Numbered from the stretch's first letter, positions 27,931 through 37,923 are shown. The stretch is 64,000 nucleotides of DNA from Bacteroides sp. (GCF_028690125.1 NZ_JAQVBV010000025.1:1-64000); one strand, 5' to 3'. Made by a program: numbers and translations. Notes: generated by a model not told the origin, from the letters alone.

Positions 27931-28089
27931 CGTTTGATTTAAATATTATTAGATATATGTTTCAATTCTCTTCTATTGTGTTAAGGAATCAGTTGTATCG
28001 CTTTCGTTACGTCTTAATAAAATTCAAAGCACATGCCAAAAAGAAAAGAGATTTTTTTCCCCTGCCCTTTCCTTCATTAAGGATACTTT

Positions 28090-28221
28090 TCCGACAAAAA
28101 AACCTTCTGTGCAGGCTATTTTCGCTAGATTATGTGCAATAGTAAGTAATCCAAATTCGATTTCTACCTTTTTTATTCCACGGAATCTAAACGTCTTAAA
28201 ACCTTTATGTTTTTTGAGGAT
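28090..28221 (-). pseudogene. IS1182-like transposase C-terminal remnant
   Basis: The minus-strand frame reads 'FKTFRFRGIKKVEIEFGLLT' followed by 'IAHNLAKIA', the conserved C-terminal end of IS1182-family (DDE_Tnp_1-like) transposases. The catalytic domain is absent and no terminal inverted repeats could be paired. It lies between the decayed repeat copy and the GH76-less lipoprotein, so it probably marks the insertion that rearranged this end of the operon. Confidence 0.65.
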
Positions 28222-28306
28222 ATTCCTAAGATATGAAATTCTAGGGATATGAGCAAGTCTGTGACTAAGAGAAATCAAGGTTTGCGTTATTTTTTAACAA
28301 AGAAAA

Positions 28307-28342
28307 GAGGCTGAACTCAAATTCTTGTTTTGAGACAGCCTC
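28307..28342 (-). terminator. Terminator of the susCD operon
   Basis: Arms gaggctgaactcaaa (28307-28321) and ttttgagacagcctc (28328-28342) form a stem with a short mismatch. On the minus strand a T-rich run follows. It lies 25 nt after the stop of the DUF4959-only lipoprotein, the last gene of the minus-strand operon. Confidence 0.7.
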
Positions 28343-28366
28343 GTTCTATTTTAGATTTCAGACCTT

Positions 28367-28807
28367 TTATTCTTCTTTGTCGTCAGATTCCGTAGCCTTA
28401 GGAAGATAAGGTTCTGCCTTTACACTTTCTTTGGGAGAGCGTATACCGGCTTTATTGATAGCTACTGCAGAAATGGTATAGACATCATAGCAAGGTACAG
28501 TAATGAGTACTTCTCCCTCGGTACCTTTAGATGCTTCCACTAGTATAGGACTGCCGGAAAAAGCACGTGAGGTAACTGTTGAATAAGAAATCTCTACTTG
28601 ATACACATCCTTGTTCATTGGATTCGTCCATTTGATTAGCAGTTCGTTTTCATTCTCTGTTACTTCTGCACGTAACAATGAAACTGGAGCCACAGTATTT
28701 ATGACAGGGTCCTTTATTAAGGATGTTTCGTCATCGTCATCGCTACAAGATGAAAATGTCCAAGTAAACAGGAAGGACAATAATAATAACTTATAAAGTA
28801 TTTTCAT
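28367..28807 (-). CDS. DUF4959-only surface lipoprotein, homologous to the N-terminal domain of the GH76 protein
   Basis: A 146-residue lipoprotein (lipobox FSSC, then SDDDDE). Its whole mature length aligns with residues 1-150 of the GH76 protein at 26052: 'NENELLIKWTNPMNKDVYQV' against 'NENELLVKWINPANRDLDLV', then 'AINKAGIRSPKESV' against 'AISKAGKRSISKSL'. It ends in an acidic tail exactly where the GH76 domain would begin. It lies 16 bp downstream of a LamG lipoprotein, the same order as the LamG-GH76 pair on the other strand. It is either a truncated former GH76 gene or a true stand-alone carbohydrate-binding lipoprotein. An IS remnant lies just beyond its terminator, which favours truncation. 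Confidence 0.8.
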   Translation of the reverse strand: MKILYKLLLLSFLFTWTFSSCSDDDDETSLIKDPVINTVAPVSLLRAEVTENENELLIKWTNPMNKDVYQVEISYSTVTSRAFSGSPILVEASKGTEGEVLITVPCYDVYTISAVAINKAGIRSPKESVKAEPYLPKATESDDKEE

Positions 28808-28822
28808 ATCGTTTCGTTTTTA

Positions 28823-30406
28823 TTATTTTAGATAATTTTTTTCAATCCATGCCGACATAGGTACTTTAGTACTGATAGCACCACCTTTACCACAAATGGT
28901 TAGGTTGTTTTCAAACTTTCCTCCGGCAATATCTTGAATATAATTTGTTTCAACTCCGGCGTTAAATTCCCAGTGTCCTAGTAAGCCTACAGGAGCCTTT
29001 TCTGTTAATCTCCACAGATTAGCTCTGATTTGTTCTGGCGTGCGGGCAACAGTCCATACACGAGCTTCTCCGATAGAACCATTCAACATACGTCGGTCGT
29101 CACCACAGGCGCGTCCAAGTGTGAATTTGTTATCATCATTACTTGAGGCTAAATCTACTTCTTCATGCCTATTACTTTGATTGTCGATGATATAATCATC
29201 TTCTTCTCCGTTAATGAACAAGCGATATTGTTCTTTATGATTAGTTTTAGAACAGTCTATGACAAATGTGATATGCATCCATTCATTTGTCTTAAGTGCA
29301 GTTTTACTATGGAACTTAAAGCCATCTCCTAATGCTGATAATTCAATATGTGAACCATCTCCTGTTCCACGTAATAGACATTTCCCTTCCATACCTATAA
29401 ATGTCTCTAACCATGAAAGTGAATTCAAACGACAAATGATCTCCCAAGTTGTTTGTTTGACTTTAACAAGTTTATTATCAGTTATATTACCAAAGTTTGC
29501 ATATAACCAGAATTTGTTATCGAGCGCTAAGCCATAATTTTTTCCATCTACTGTTACAGTCAATTTATTCTCTTGTTTCTTAGAGTCAGTAATTGTGATG
29601 TATGTAGAACCATTCTTCTTACCGGTTATTTCAATTGTACTGCCGTTCATGGATGCTTTAACAATACTTGGATCGGCAATTTCCAATTTATACCCACCAT
29701 TACCACTGATTATTTCTACTTTTCCGTACTGTTGTGTTGCGCTAAATTGTAGGATCTTTCCGTCATAATTTGTTATGAGTGGATCTGGAGCAATTACTTT
29801 TGTAACAACTGTTAGAGATTTACCTAATTTATCGGTTATTTTGATTTTGGCTATACCATTATCTAAACCTTTTACAGTAAAAGTACCGGTCGTTTCTATA
29901 TCTTCTACTCCGATTAGTTCTGTACAATTATCTGGGTTTTCAAGGTATTCTACCTTATATCCACCGTTACCAGTGATAATTTTGAACGTGAATACATCCT
30001 GTCCGTCAACTTGGGAAAAAAGAGTGGCTTCTGATTTATTAAGGCGTATTCCGAAGACAGCAGCCGTTTCTACTTTAATATAAGCTCTTTTGTAATATTT
30101 GTCTGTCACGACAATCATTGCTTCAGCATTATTATCTGTTGGAAGTGCTGTGATTGTAATTACCTTACCATCGACAGTTGCTGTTGCCACTTCTTCATTA
30201 GAGGAAGTTACCTTATAATCTCCATTACCAGCCGTAATATTCACTATACGGCTATTTTCTTGCGCAATCTGCAATTCTGTTTCGTCTACTTTCAGTTCTA
30301 CGGCATCAGCGGGAATTGTATTACCACCATTGTCGTCATCGTCGCTACAACTGGTAAACACCAGTGGCAGCGCTAATATTGATAGTATGAATAATATTTT
30401 TTTCAT
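28823..30406 (-). CDS. LamG-domain surface lipoprotein with Ig-like repeats (paralogue 2), susCD operon
   Basis: A 527-residue lipoprotein (lipobox FTSC, then SDDDDN, a surface-export pattern). It has three Ig-like repeats marked by 'TAGNGDYKVTS', 'TGNGGYKVEY' and 'SGNGGYKLE', and a C-terminal LamG domain ('WMHITFVIDC', 'YRLFINGEEDDY', 'EARVWTVARTPEQIR'). It is clearly paralogous to the protein at 24372-26033, with the same domain order and size. It follows the DUF1735 gene by 34 bp and is probably a surface mannan-binding component that cooperates with SusC/D. Glycan specificity is not visible. Confidence 0.85.
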   Translation of the reverse strand: MKKILFILSILALPLVFTSCSDDDDNGGNTIPADAVELKVDETELQIAQENSRIVNITAGNGDYKVTSSNEEVATATVDGKVITITALPTDNNAEAMIVVTDKYYKRAYIKVETAAVFGIRLNKSEATLFSQVDGQDVFTFKIITGNGGYKVEYLENPDNCTELIGVEDIETTGTFTVKGLDNGIAKIKITDKLGKSLTVVTKVIAPDPLITNYDGKILQFSATQQYGKVEIISGNGGYKLEIADPSIVKASMNGSTIEITGKKNGSTYITITDSKKQENKLTVTVDGKNYGLALDNKFWLYANFGNITDNKLVKVKQTTWEIICRLNSLSWLETFIGMEGKCLLRGTGDGSHIELSALGDGFKFHSKTALKTNEWMHITFVIDCSKTNHKEQYRLFINGEEDDYIIDNQSNRHEEVDLASSNDDNKFTLGRACGDDRRMLNGSIGEARVWTVARTPEQIRANLWRLTEKAPVGLLGHWEFNAGVETNYIQDIAGGKFENNLTICGKGGAISTKVPMSAWIEKNYLK

Positions 30407-30440
30407 GTTTATTAATCTTTAGTTAATAATTACTCTTCGT

Positions 30441-31406
30441 TTACTCCTCTTCATCTTCTACAGGGACATCTGGATAGTCTTTTGCCCATACGCTTTGGTT
30501 CATCGTCAATGTACCTTCATATGAATAACGTGCGGAGCTGCCTTCTGACAAATCGTTATATTTATACTTCATAACAATTACAGTTTCTTCGTTGTACTTA
30601 CGTAGATCAGTGGTGTTTTTGGTATATTTACGCGTGATACTGACGGGTTCTGCTTCTAGATTTAACGCACTGTTTTTTGTACTTAATGTAATTTTCTTAT
30701 TTGTTTCGTCATACGTTAATTCAACGATATATTGTTTGAAGTCAATACTATTATCGCGCGTTACATTACCTACGTACATATAACATTTATCTCTAGAAAT
30801 CGCATACAATGTTTTACCATTAGCCGAAGTTGTGTAACTGGTACCTTCTTCTTTTATAGTGCCATATCCAGCAAAGTTTCCAGAAAAATGATTCTTAAAA
30901 GCAATGTGATATAATGCCTTAGAATATTTATTTGGACCGATAGGCTCACCAATAGAAGATGTGATTTTCAGAGGCAATACGTAGTCATCATACAAATCTT
31001 CAATTAGGGAAAGGTCTATTGTACAATACCCACTTGTGTTTAGATCGCCTTTTTTAATTGTGAATGTATTTTTATTTAAAGTAAAACTTTCCTCGGGTAA
31101 CTGTTGGTAGTATTTACTTTTTTCATTCTTATATTTCTCCCAGTTATAGGCATCTAATGTATCAGCATCAAAACCAACTTTGATTTGAATTTCTTTATCA
31201 TTGCCGGAAGTTCCGTTTATTCCAAAATATAGAGGTAATATAGCTGTATTATCCTCTTTAATATTCAAGGTTGTTTCTTGCCATCCACTTAGTTTCAGGT
31301 TAGTGAACTTTGTGAATAATTCGTTATCTAACTCGTCTACACAAGAAGAAAACGCCAATAAAAGCAAGGAGATAAGACTTATATTTTTAATCTGTTTCAT
31401 ATTCAT
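30441..31406 (-). CDS. DUF1735/DUF4361 surface lipoprotein (SusE-position protein)
   Basis: A 321-residue lipoprotein with lipobox FSSC followed by VDELDNE. The N-terminal ~160 residues with 'LPEESFTLNKNTFTIKKGDL' and 'YVLPLKITSS' are a DUF1735 domain. The C-terminal half ('FAGYGTIKEEG', 'YSYEGTLTMNQS') fits DUF4361. Such proteins sit at the SusE position after SusD and usually bind glycan at the cell surface. It follows susD by 18 bp and precedes the LamG gene by 34 bp in one operon. Confidence 0.85.
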   Translation of the reverse strand: MNMKQIKNISLISLLLLAFSSCVDELDNELFTKFTNLKLSGWQETTLNIKEDNTAILPLYFGINGTSGNDKEIQIKVGFDADTLDAYNWEKYKNEKSKYYQQLPEESFTLNKNTFTIKKGDLNTSGYCTIDLSLIEDLYDDYVLPLKITSSIGEPIGPNKYSKALYHIAFKNHFSGNFAGYGTIKEEGTSYTTSANGKTLYAISRDKCYMYVGNVTRDNSIDFKQYIVELTYDETNKKITLSTKNSALNLEAEPVSITRKYTKNTTDLRKYNEETVIVMKYKYNDLSEGSSARYSYEGTLTMNQSVWAKDYPDVPVEDEEE

Positions 31407-31424
31407 GACTTAATTATATTGTTA

Positions 31425-33377
31425 TCACCATCCTGGATTTTGGGTCATATTTACATTTCGCTTCAGTTCTTCGGTCGGTATAGGGAAGAAATACATTTTT
31501 TGTTCAAAGTTTTTAGGCATTGAAGTAATGGCTGTAGGTACATAATATAATTGTATCTTATCTTCATCATAACTGATGTTGATATTACAACCCATTAATG
31601 GCATATTTTCTTCTACCATAGCATCTTTCCATCTACGATTGTCAAGGAAACGGAAAGCATTTTCACCAAGAAATTCTATTTGGCGTTCTCTTTTTATCCT
31701 AGTACGGAGTTCACCTTGATCAGCATATATATCATCCTTAAAATCTGGTAAACCGGCACGAAAACGGATTTGTTTTAAAGCATATCTCATTTCCTCGATA
31801 TCACGTGAAATGGTCGCGCTATTTCCATTGTAGGTTACTACATTGTGTGTGGTAGTCAGCTCGTTAAGCGCTTCTGCATAAATCAGTAGTACTTCGGCAT
31901 AACGCATTGAAGGTTCTGTCTTGCTTACCACATATCCTCCAGTCGTTAATGCATCTTCTGGATTATAGAATTTTTTGAATCCAATACCACTTAAAGGGAG
32001 ATCTTCTTTGAATCCTAATTTTCCGTCGTTCTCATTTTTGTAGTAGAAAAGTTGTTGTCTTCTATATTTACTTTCATTTGCACTTTCGCATTCCCAAATA
32101 GAACCATTGTATGCAATAGATGCATAGAATCTGGGCTCTCGGTTAGCATATTGTAATGAAACTTTTGCTGGTAAAAATGAATATTCTGTAGCGCTAGTTG
32201 TAAACCCTTTTTCTTGGTAATAGCCGTCAGCTTGTCCTTCTTGGATCGTACGTCCGTCATTCATATAATAGGCATCTACCATTTTTTTGGAAACACCAAT
32301 TTTATTACCTCCATTTAAGGTTCGTGGTATACAAGATTCCACTAATCCTCTAATAGTGCTATGTCCTTCATTGGTACGGGTGAAAATCAATTCATCATTT
32401 TTAGAACCAAGGATTGTTCCATCAAAAATTGATTTATACGATTCATATGGGTCGACGTCAGCCCAGCCGTAAGGAAATTCTTTATCAGAATATTCTGCAT
32501 GATGTGGAGGCATTATAGTTGTTGCTGACGGCTTTATGATATTTAATGCGTATTGGTTTAATTCCATTACGTCTTTGGCTGCAGCAGCGGCTCGTGCCCA
32601 TTTCCCTTCATCATAAGTTTGGTTAATTAATTGATTTCCTACGTTATCTTTCATGTTGAATAAGTCCGTATTTCCATTGAATAATGGACTTGCTGCATAC
32701 AGAAGTACTCGTGCACGTAAAGTCAGAGCAGCTCCTTTGGTAGGGTGTCCCATGTTATTAATGGTACGTCTTACTGGTAGGTTTACAGCTGCAAGCTCCA
32801 AATCTTCGTTAATAAAGTTAATGATATCATCGAATTTGGAACGTGGCAATGAAAGTGTTTCATATGAAAGGTTCACATCTAACCCTTCTTTAGGGATTAA
32901 GGGAATAGGACCATATCTACGAAGTAAAGACCAATAAGCATAAGCGCGTAGAAAATGTGCTTGTGCCGTATAATCAGAGACTTCTGTGAGTGTTAGTTCA
33001 GGACATCTGCCAACATTATCAATGAATGTCGAAGCTTTACGTACAGTCTCGTATACTTTATACATTGTACCGGCTGCACCACGACCATCCATATTATCTA
33101 ATGGGTCGTCAGCACTGTAATTACCATTCTGCATTGCCTTTTCATCTGGATTAATCAGGTCATCAGATCCCCAGCGATAACGCTCTTTAAACTCTGCCAT
33201 AAAATTCATTCCTTCATAGGCATTAGCCAACCATCCATCTACGTAAATTTTCTTTGCAAATGCCGAATCCAGAGAAAGTTGATCGTAGAAATATTTATCT
33301 ACATTAAGATAATCGGCACATGAACTAAGCATAAAGATTGACCCTATTGCTATTATGTTGAATATTAATTTTTTCAT
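31425..33377 (-). CDS. SusD-like nutrient-binding outer-membrane lipoprotein
   Basis: A 650-residue RagB/SusD protein. The frame is open upstream to 33515, but that start would overlap susC by 125 bp and lacks a signal peptide. The ATG at 33377, 13 bp after the susC stop, gives MKKLIFNIIA and a lipobox LSSC, so it is preferred. The SusD fold shows in 'AQAHFLRAYAYWSLLRRYGP' (TPR region), 'RYAEVLLIYAEALNEL' and the C-terminal 'PIPTEELKRN' motif. SusD forms the lid of the SusC barrel and captures the oligosaccharide; here the likely ligand is mannan fragments. Confidence 0.95.
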   Translation of the reverse strand: MKKLIFNIIAIGSIFMLSSCADYLNVDKYFYDQLSLDSAFAKKIYVDGWLANAYEGMNFMAEFKERYRWGSDDLINPDEKAMQNGNYSADDPLDNMDGRGAAGTMYKVYETVRKASTFIDNVGRCPELTLTEVSDYTAQAHFLRAYAYWSLLRRYGPIPLIPKEGLDVNLSYETLSLPRSKFDDIINFINEDLELAAVNLPVRRTINNMGHPTKGAALTLRARVLLYAASPLFNGNTDLFNMKDNVGNQLINQTYDEGKWARAAAAAKDVMELNQYALNIIKPSATTIMPPHHAEYSDKEFPYGWADVDPYESYKSIFDGTILGSKNDELIFTRTNEGHSTIRGLVESCIPRTLNGGNKIGVSKKMVDAYYMNDGRTIQEGQADGYYQEKGFTTSATEYSFLPAKVSLQYANREPRFYASIAYNGSIWECESANESKYRRQQLFYYKNENDGKLGFKEDLPLSGIGFKKFYNPEDALTTGGYVVSKTEPSMRYAEVLLIYAEALNELTTTHNVVTYNGNSATISRDIEEMRYALKQIRFRAGLPDFKDDIYADQGELRTRIKRERQIEFLGENAFRFLDNRRWKDAMVEENMPLMGCNINISYDEDKIQLYYVPTAITSMPKNFEQKMYFFPIPTEELKRNVNMTQNPGW

Positions 33378-33390
33378 ATTTAATATTTTG

Positions 33391-36300
33391 TTAGAATTCA
33401 ACTTGAACTGAGAATGAGTATGTCCGGCTAATTGGATAATTAGAACCGCTCTCATTATTACCTTCCGGATCCCACCATTTAAATGGACTCCAAGTGTAGA
33501 GATTTTCTCCAACAAAGCCTAGACGTATATTTCTCATATACACTTTGCGAGCAAACGTTTTGGGAAGATCATAATTGACTTCCACATTTTTTAAGCGTAA
33601 GTAACGTCCGTTTTTCATCCAGAAAGTAGATTTACGATTGTTGTTTGCATTATTTCCCCAAGTTAAACGTGGCCATTCTGCATTTGGATTTTCTGTATCA
33701 GCTGTACCAGAGACTTCTCTTGGACTCCAACGGTTCCCCTCTACCATTTCTTGAAGAATGTTACCTGTCATTCCGTTATGGAATGCATGAGGTCCGTTTC
33801 CACCCACAAACCAGTCACGTCTACCAGATCCCTGAAACAATACATTAACATAAAGATTTTTCCATTGGAAACTTGCGCCCATACCATATTGTAATCCTGG
33901 CATTTCTCTATATCCTAATGGTACATAATCATCATCTGTAATAACACCGTCACCATTTACATCTTTGTATTTGATATCTCCAGGTAAAATGGGGCGTCCA
34001 TCTGTTGCTAATCCTGTTTGTGATGGGCTGCAATCTATATCTTCTTGATCTTTAAATAATCCAAGCCCAATCAAACCACGTGTCTGATTGAGACGGAATC
34101 CTTTATCCATTTTATACCAGAGTTCGTTAGCTGCTTCATCACGATCTACAATTTCATTATTTTGGTAAGTCATGTTGGCACGTAATGTGATATCTACTTG
34201 TCCGATTCGTTGTAAGAAAGCAATGTTACCATCCCATCCTGTGGCTTTCATACGTCCAACATTTGCCATTGGAGTTTGATCGGCCAAACCTGTAGATAAT
34301 GGCATATGATTACGTTTCATGAAAATATCATCGCGTACGTCTTTATAGATATCGACCGTACCTGTTATTTTACTATTAAAAAGGTTAAAGTCAATACCTA
34401 TATTGTATTTTTTGGCAGTTTCCCAGGTTAGTTTTGGAGTACCAACCGTTGTTATACGGTATCCTTGTATCCCGTGAGAACCGAATTCTCCCCAGTTATA
34501 ACCACTGGTCGTTCCTATTAAAGAAATGTAGGGAAAACGTTGCCCACCGATATTATCATTACCTACTAAACCATAAGAACCTCTAATTTTGAGCATTTCT
34601 AGCCATGGCGCAATTCTTTTAACGAAAGGTTCTTCAGAAATAATCCATCCAGCAGAATAGGAAGGGAAAAAACCAAATTGTTTGCCATCCTCAAAATTCT
34701 CAGATCCTGTGTATCCCCAATTGAACTCCACCAAGTATCTGTCGCGGAATGCGTAAGTAAAACTTCCTGAATAGGCCAGATTGCGGCGAGGTATAGAAGC
34801 GATAATATCACCTTCATTGGCAAGTCTGGTATCTGCATTTTGTTCTTGATAAATCATGGCATAAGCTCCTACGCGATGAATGTCTGCAAATAACCGAGTG
34901 TATTTTAAATTGGCACGTAAATAATTACGTTTCCAGCCTTCGGTCGACACAGTTTGAGTCATCGTCTGTGGATTAGATGTCCTACGAAGAATTAGCAGAC
35001 CTTTCTGATCGCGATAGTTTTGAGCTACCCACAATTCCGGTAATTTACGGCGATTGGTAGTATTTGAATTTTGTGTATCAAATGCATAAGTACCTTCAAA
35101 TATCAACCCTCTAGTAATAAAATTTAGTTCTTGCTGTAAAGTAACATTTAATTCTGCTTTATTTTCCCATATGGTCCTATATCCTGTTTGAGTTAATTGG
35201 ATTTCAGGTGTCAATCGACCATTAACATGGGGCCACTCTCCAGTTGAATATTTACGTGGAGAACTCAAAGGAGTAAACTCTGAAAATGAGCCCCAGATAT
35301 TGTCTCCTTCTGCACCTGGTTGTGTACGGTCAACTAACCATCCACCTACTCCAATTTTTACTAAAGTGGTTTTAGTTAGATTCATATCTACATTTGCACG
35401 ATAATTGTATCGCTTGTAGGTGGAGTTGGTATTATATTTATTTTCTGAACTTTGAGTCTTATAAATACCATTTTCATCATAATATTGTCCAGATACATAG
35501 TATCTAACATTATCACCTCCTCCTGAAAAACTGATTTCTGCTTTGTATTGTGGGCTTCCTTTTTTAAGCATAAGGTCTTGCCAGTTTATATTAGGATACA
35601 AATCAGGATCTAGTCCGTTACGGATAATATTGAGTTCCTCAGGGGTATATTGGGGACTCTCATAACGTCCTGTTTTGGCTTCATTTGCCAATGTTGCCCA
35701 ATCATATGCATTGGCAAACTGTGGCATACGTCCTGTTTGATTATAACCATAAGTAAAACGAGCCCTGATATTAATTTTACCTGGTTCACCTCGTTTGGTG
35801 GTAATTAATACAACACCATTTGCTCCTTTGGAACCATAGAGAGCGGTAGCAGATGCATCTTTCAGAATAGAGAAAGACTCAATATCTTGTACCGGAATTT
35901 CATTCATGCTTCGCTCTACTCCATCTACCAATACAAGTGCTCCACTACCGCTACCAAATGTACTAATACCCCGAATCCAAAACTCAGACATATTTTCGCC
36001 CGGTTCACCTGAACTTTGAACAGCAATGATACCAGGAACAACACCTGCTAAAGAGTTTGTAAGGTTTCCTGAAGGAGATGCTAATTGCTTAATATCTACA
36101 GATGTATAAGCACCGGTTAAAGTCTTTTTTGTTTGTGTACCACTAGCCGTAATTACAACTTCATCGATTTTTTTAGTACTTTCAGTCAATTTGATATCTA
36201 CATTCGAGATATCTTTGATTTTCACAACAGGGAGCTCGACTGGCTCATAGCCTAGGAATGAAATGACCAAAATATCAAATTGAGTAACCTTTAGTTTGAA

Positions 36301-36501
36301 TTTTCCATCTATATCGGATGTTACTCCCAATCCTGGTTGCCCTTTGGCAATAATAGAGGCTCCAATGACTGGGCCTATTTCATCTCTTACAATACCTTTT
36401 ACTTCAATCGTATTGTTTTGTCTCACCTGCTGGGCAAAGCTTGAAATTTGTGTACCCAGTAAGAGCAGTAACATAAAAATTGCCCGCTGTATGTTATTCA
36501 T
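33391..36501 (-). CDS. SusC-like TonB-dependent outer-membrane transporter
   Basis: A 1036-residue protein with a signal peptide (ending SSFAQ). It has a CarboxypepD_reg-like domain ('VKGIVRDEIGPVIGASIIAK'), a plug domain with 'SFSILKDASATALYGSKGAN' and a C-terminal beta-barrel ending in VEF with a terminal Phe. It imports oligosaccharides using TonB energy, paired with SusD 13 bp downstream. Position after the IPT/NHL gene and before the LamG genes indicates the mannan operon. No frameshift or missing segment is seen. Confidence 0.97.
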   Translation of the reverse strand: MNNIQRAIFMLLLLLGTQISSFAQQVRQNNTIEVKGIVRDEIGPVIGASIIAKGQPGLGVTSDIDGKFKLKVTQFDILVISFLGYEPVELPVVKIKDISNVDIKLTESTKKIDEVVITASGTQTKKTLTGAYTSVDIKQLASPSGNLTNSLAGVVPGIIAVQSSGEPGENMSEFWIRGISTFGSGSGALVLVDGVERSMNEIPVQDIESFSILKDASATALYGSKGANGVVLITTKRGEPGKINIRARFTYGYNQTGRMPQFANAYDWATLANEAKTGRYESPQYTPEELNIIRNGLDPDLYPNINWQDLMLKKGSPQYKAEISFSGGGDNVRYYVSGQYYDENGIYKTQSSENKYNTNSTYKRYNYRANVDMNLTKTTLVKIGVGGWLVDRTQPGAEGDNIWGSFSEFTPLSSPRKYSTGEWPHVNGRLTPEIQLTQTGYRTIWENKAELNVTLQQELNFITRGLIFEGTYAFDTQNSNTTNRRKLPELWVAQNYRDQKGLLILRRTSNPQTMTQTVSTEGWKRNYLRANLKYTRLFADIHRVGAYAMIYQEQNADTRLANEGDIIASIPRRNLAYSGSFTYAFRDRYLVEFNWGYTGSENFEDGKQFGFFPSYSAGWIISEEPFVKRIAPWLEMLKIRGSYGLVGNDNIGGQRFPYISLIGTTSGYNWGEFGSHGIQGYRITTVGTPKLTWETAKKYNIGIDFNLFNSKITGTVDIYKDVRDDIFMKRNHMPLSTGLADQTPMANVGRMKATGWDGNIAFLQRIGQVDITLRANMTYQNNEIVDRDEAANELWYKMDKGFRLNQTRGLIGLGLFKDQEDIDCSPSQTGLATDGRPILPGDIKYKDVNGDGVITDDDYVPLGYREMPGLQYGMGASFQWKNLYVNVLFQGSGRRDWFVGGNGPHAFHNGMTGNILQEMVEGNRWSPREVSGTADTENPNAEWPRLTWGNNANNNRKSTFWMKNGRYLRLKNVEVNYDLPKTFARKVYMRNIRLGFVGENLYTWSPFKWWDPEGNNESGSNYPISRTYSFSVQVEF

Positions 36502-36537
36502 AAAGTATTATAATTATGTGTTTATTTTTCATATTAT

Positions 36538-37923
36538 TTATTCTACTACAACTCGACGTATACAGTGATTATCTCGGTCGGCAACATACATTGCACCATC
36601 ACTCAAAAATACGACAGCTTCAGGACCACGGAAACGGGCACGGTCAGGAGTACCATCTTTATAACCTGATTCGGTACCTTTACCGGCATATAGTGAAACT
36701 TCACCTTGTGGAGTAATTTTGCGGATGCAATGATTGTCTTTGTCCGGGACAAATAGATTTCCATCTTCGTCAAGAGCAGGTTGTCCTGGCCAATTAAAGC
36801 GTGCCCCTGTTCCAACTCCGTTGGCATACCCAGATTCTCCCCAAAGTCCTGCAAACATTTCTGGAACACCAAATGTACGAGTTTCTGTGTCATAATTAAT
36901 TTTATAGATACAATGTCTATTACGTATTACAACATAAAGCGTTGAACCATCTTGTGAGAATAACATTCTCATCTCCACATTTGAACTTCCACTGATACGG
37001 AAGAGTTGTTCGTATGGTTTATCTTCTTGCGTTGCAGTTTTACCGGTACCAGTATATCGATAAATATATCCGTCTGTTTGGCTATCAAAGAAAATTTCTC
37101 CAGTTTTCGGGTTTACTGCAATTCCTTGTGTTTGTGCACCTTTCATATAAACGAAAGGTTTAGTATCAACAAATCCTCCGGCACGTGTACAATAGAGGAT
37201 ATTAACATCTGTTGTTACCTCATTACTGGATTTATTGGTTATATAAAGAGTATCTTCGTTTGGGCTGAATGCCAAACAAGTCGGTGATTGGAACGGTCCT
37301 GCTGAACACTGAACTAATGTTTCTATTAAGTCTTCACGTGCGCGGCGTAAAGCTCCGTTCTTATCCGTTCCACGACCTTCGTCAATAAAGTACATTGCAT
37401 CATCTTTATCGGCAAGAAGAAACCAAGGGCGTTGTAAACGTGCTTCTCCGTAATCACCGTCTATACGTCCGTTTTCTTGGTCTTTACCTGCTAAAGTCGT
37501 TACGTTACGTTTAAATTTGTAGCGGAATGGTTTATCCAATGCATATTCTTCTACATTGTCTCCTTGTCCTACATATAAGCGCACATAGCCGGTATCTGCA
37601 CGAGCAGGGACTACTACGTAAATGTAATCATTCTTTATACCAACAATTTTAGCTTTCTTATCATTGACAGTAACATATAAATAGTTACTGTCTGTACCAA
37701 AATTCTGCCCTTTCAATACAAGCTGAGTTCCAACACCACCACTGTCTGGGCTGAATGACTCTAGAATAATTGGTTTACTGAAATCCGGTGGCGTACTTTG
37801 GACACTGGAAATGATAGGAGGAAGGTCACTGTTATTGCATCCACTAATAATAGATAGTGCAACGATTAGAAATAGCGGAATGCTAATTCCTAATCTCAAA
37901 CTTGTTTTTCTATTAAATTTCAT
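36538..37923 (-). CDS. IPT/TIG and NHL-repeat surface lipoprotein, first gene of the susCD operon
   Basis: A 461-residue lipoprotein (signal then ISGC). Residues ~45-130 form an IPT/TIG Ig-like domain ('FSPDSGGVGTQLVLKGQNFG'). The rest is an NHL/6-bladed propeller with repeats such as 'GRIDGDYGEARLQRPWFLLA' and 'GYKDGTPDRARFRGPEAVVF'. Such IPT-NHL proteins often lead Bacteroides PUL operons and are considered surface glycan-binding or scaffold proteins. It precedes susC by 36 bp, so the promoter for the whole operon should lie in 37924-38373. Confidence 0.85.
   Translation of the reverse strand: MKFNRKTSLRLGISIPLFLIVALSIISGCNNSDLPPIISSVQSTPPDFSKPIILESFSPDSGGVGTQLVLKGQNFGTDSNYLYVTVNDKKAKIVGIKNDYIYVVVPARADTGYVRLYVGQGDNVEEYALDKPFRYKFKRNVTTLAGKDQENGRIDGDYGEARLQRPWFLLADKDDAMYFIDEGRGTDKNGALRRAREDLIETLVQCSAGPFQSPTCLAFSPNEDTLYITNKSSNEVTTDVNILYCTRAGGFVDTKPFVYMKGAQTQGIAVNPKTGEIFFDSQTDGYIYRYTGTGKTATQEDKPYEQLFRISGSSNVEMRMLFSQDGSTLYVVIRNRHCIYKINYDTETRTFGVPEMFAGLWGESGYANGVGTGARFNWPGQPALDEDGNLFVPDKDNHCIRKITPQGEVSLYAGKGTESGYKDGTPDRARFRGPEAVVFLSDGAMYVADRDNHCIRRVVVE

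Larger units (their letters stand above)
27640..28045. repeat. Direct repeat copy 1 (~410 bp), degenerate
   Basis: The terminator, the small secreted-protein gene and ~90 bp of its upstream region match 38848-39262 in the same order and orientation, with roughly 80-90% identity by eye and a few small gaps. The two copies lie on either side of the SusC/SusD module. Confidence 0.85.

Noticed and set aside
28024-28278. Intact 84-aa protein-coding gene on the minus strand
   Set aside because: Only the middle part resembles a transposase end; the flanks are unrelated read-through, so it is treated as a remnant.
33378-33515. N-terminal extension of SusD
   Set aside because: It overlaps susC and puts the signal peptide and lipobox in the middle of the protein; the ATG at 33377 is right.
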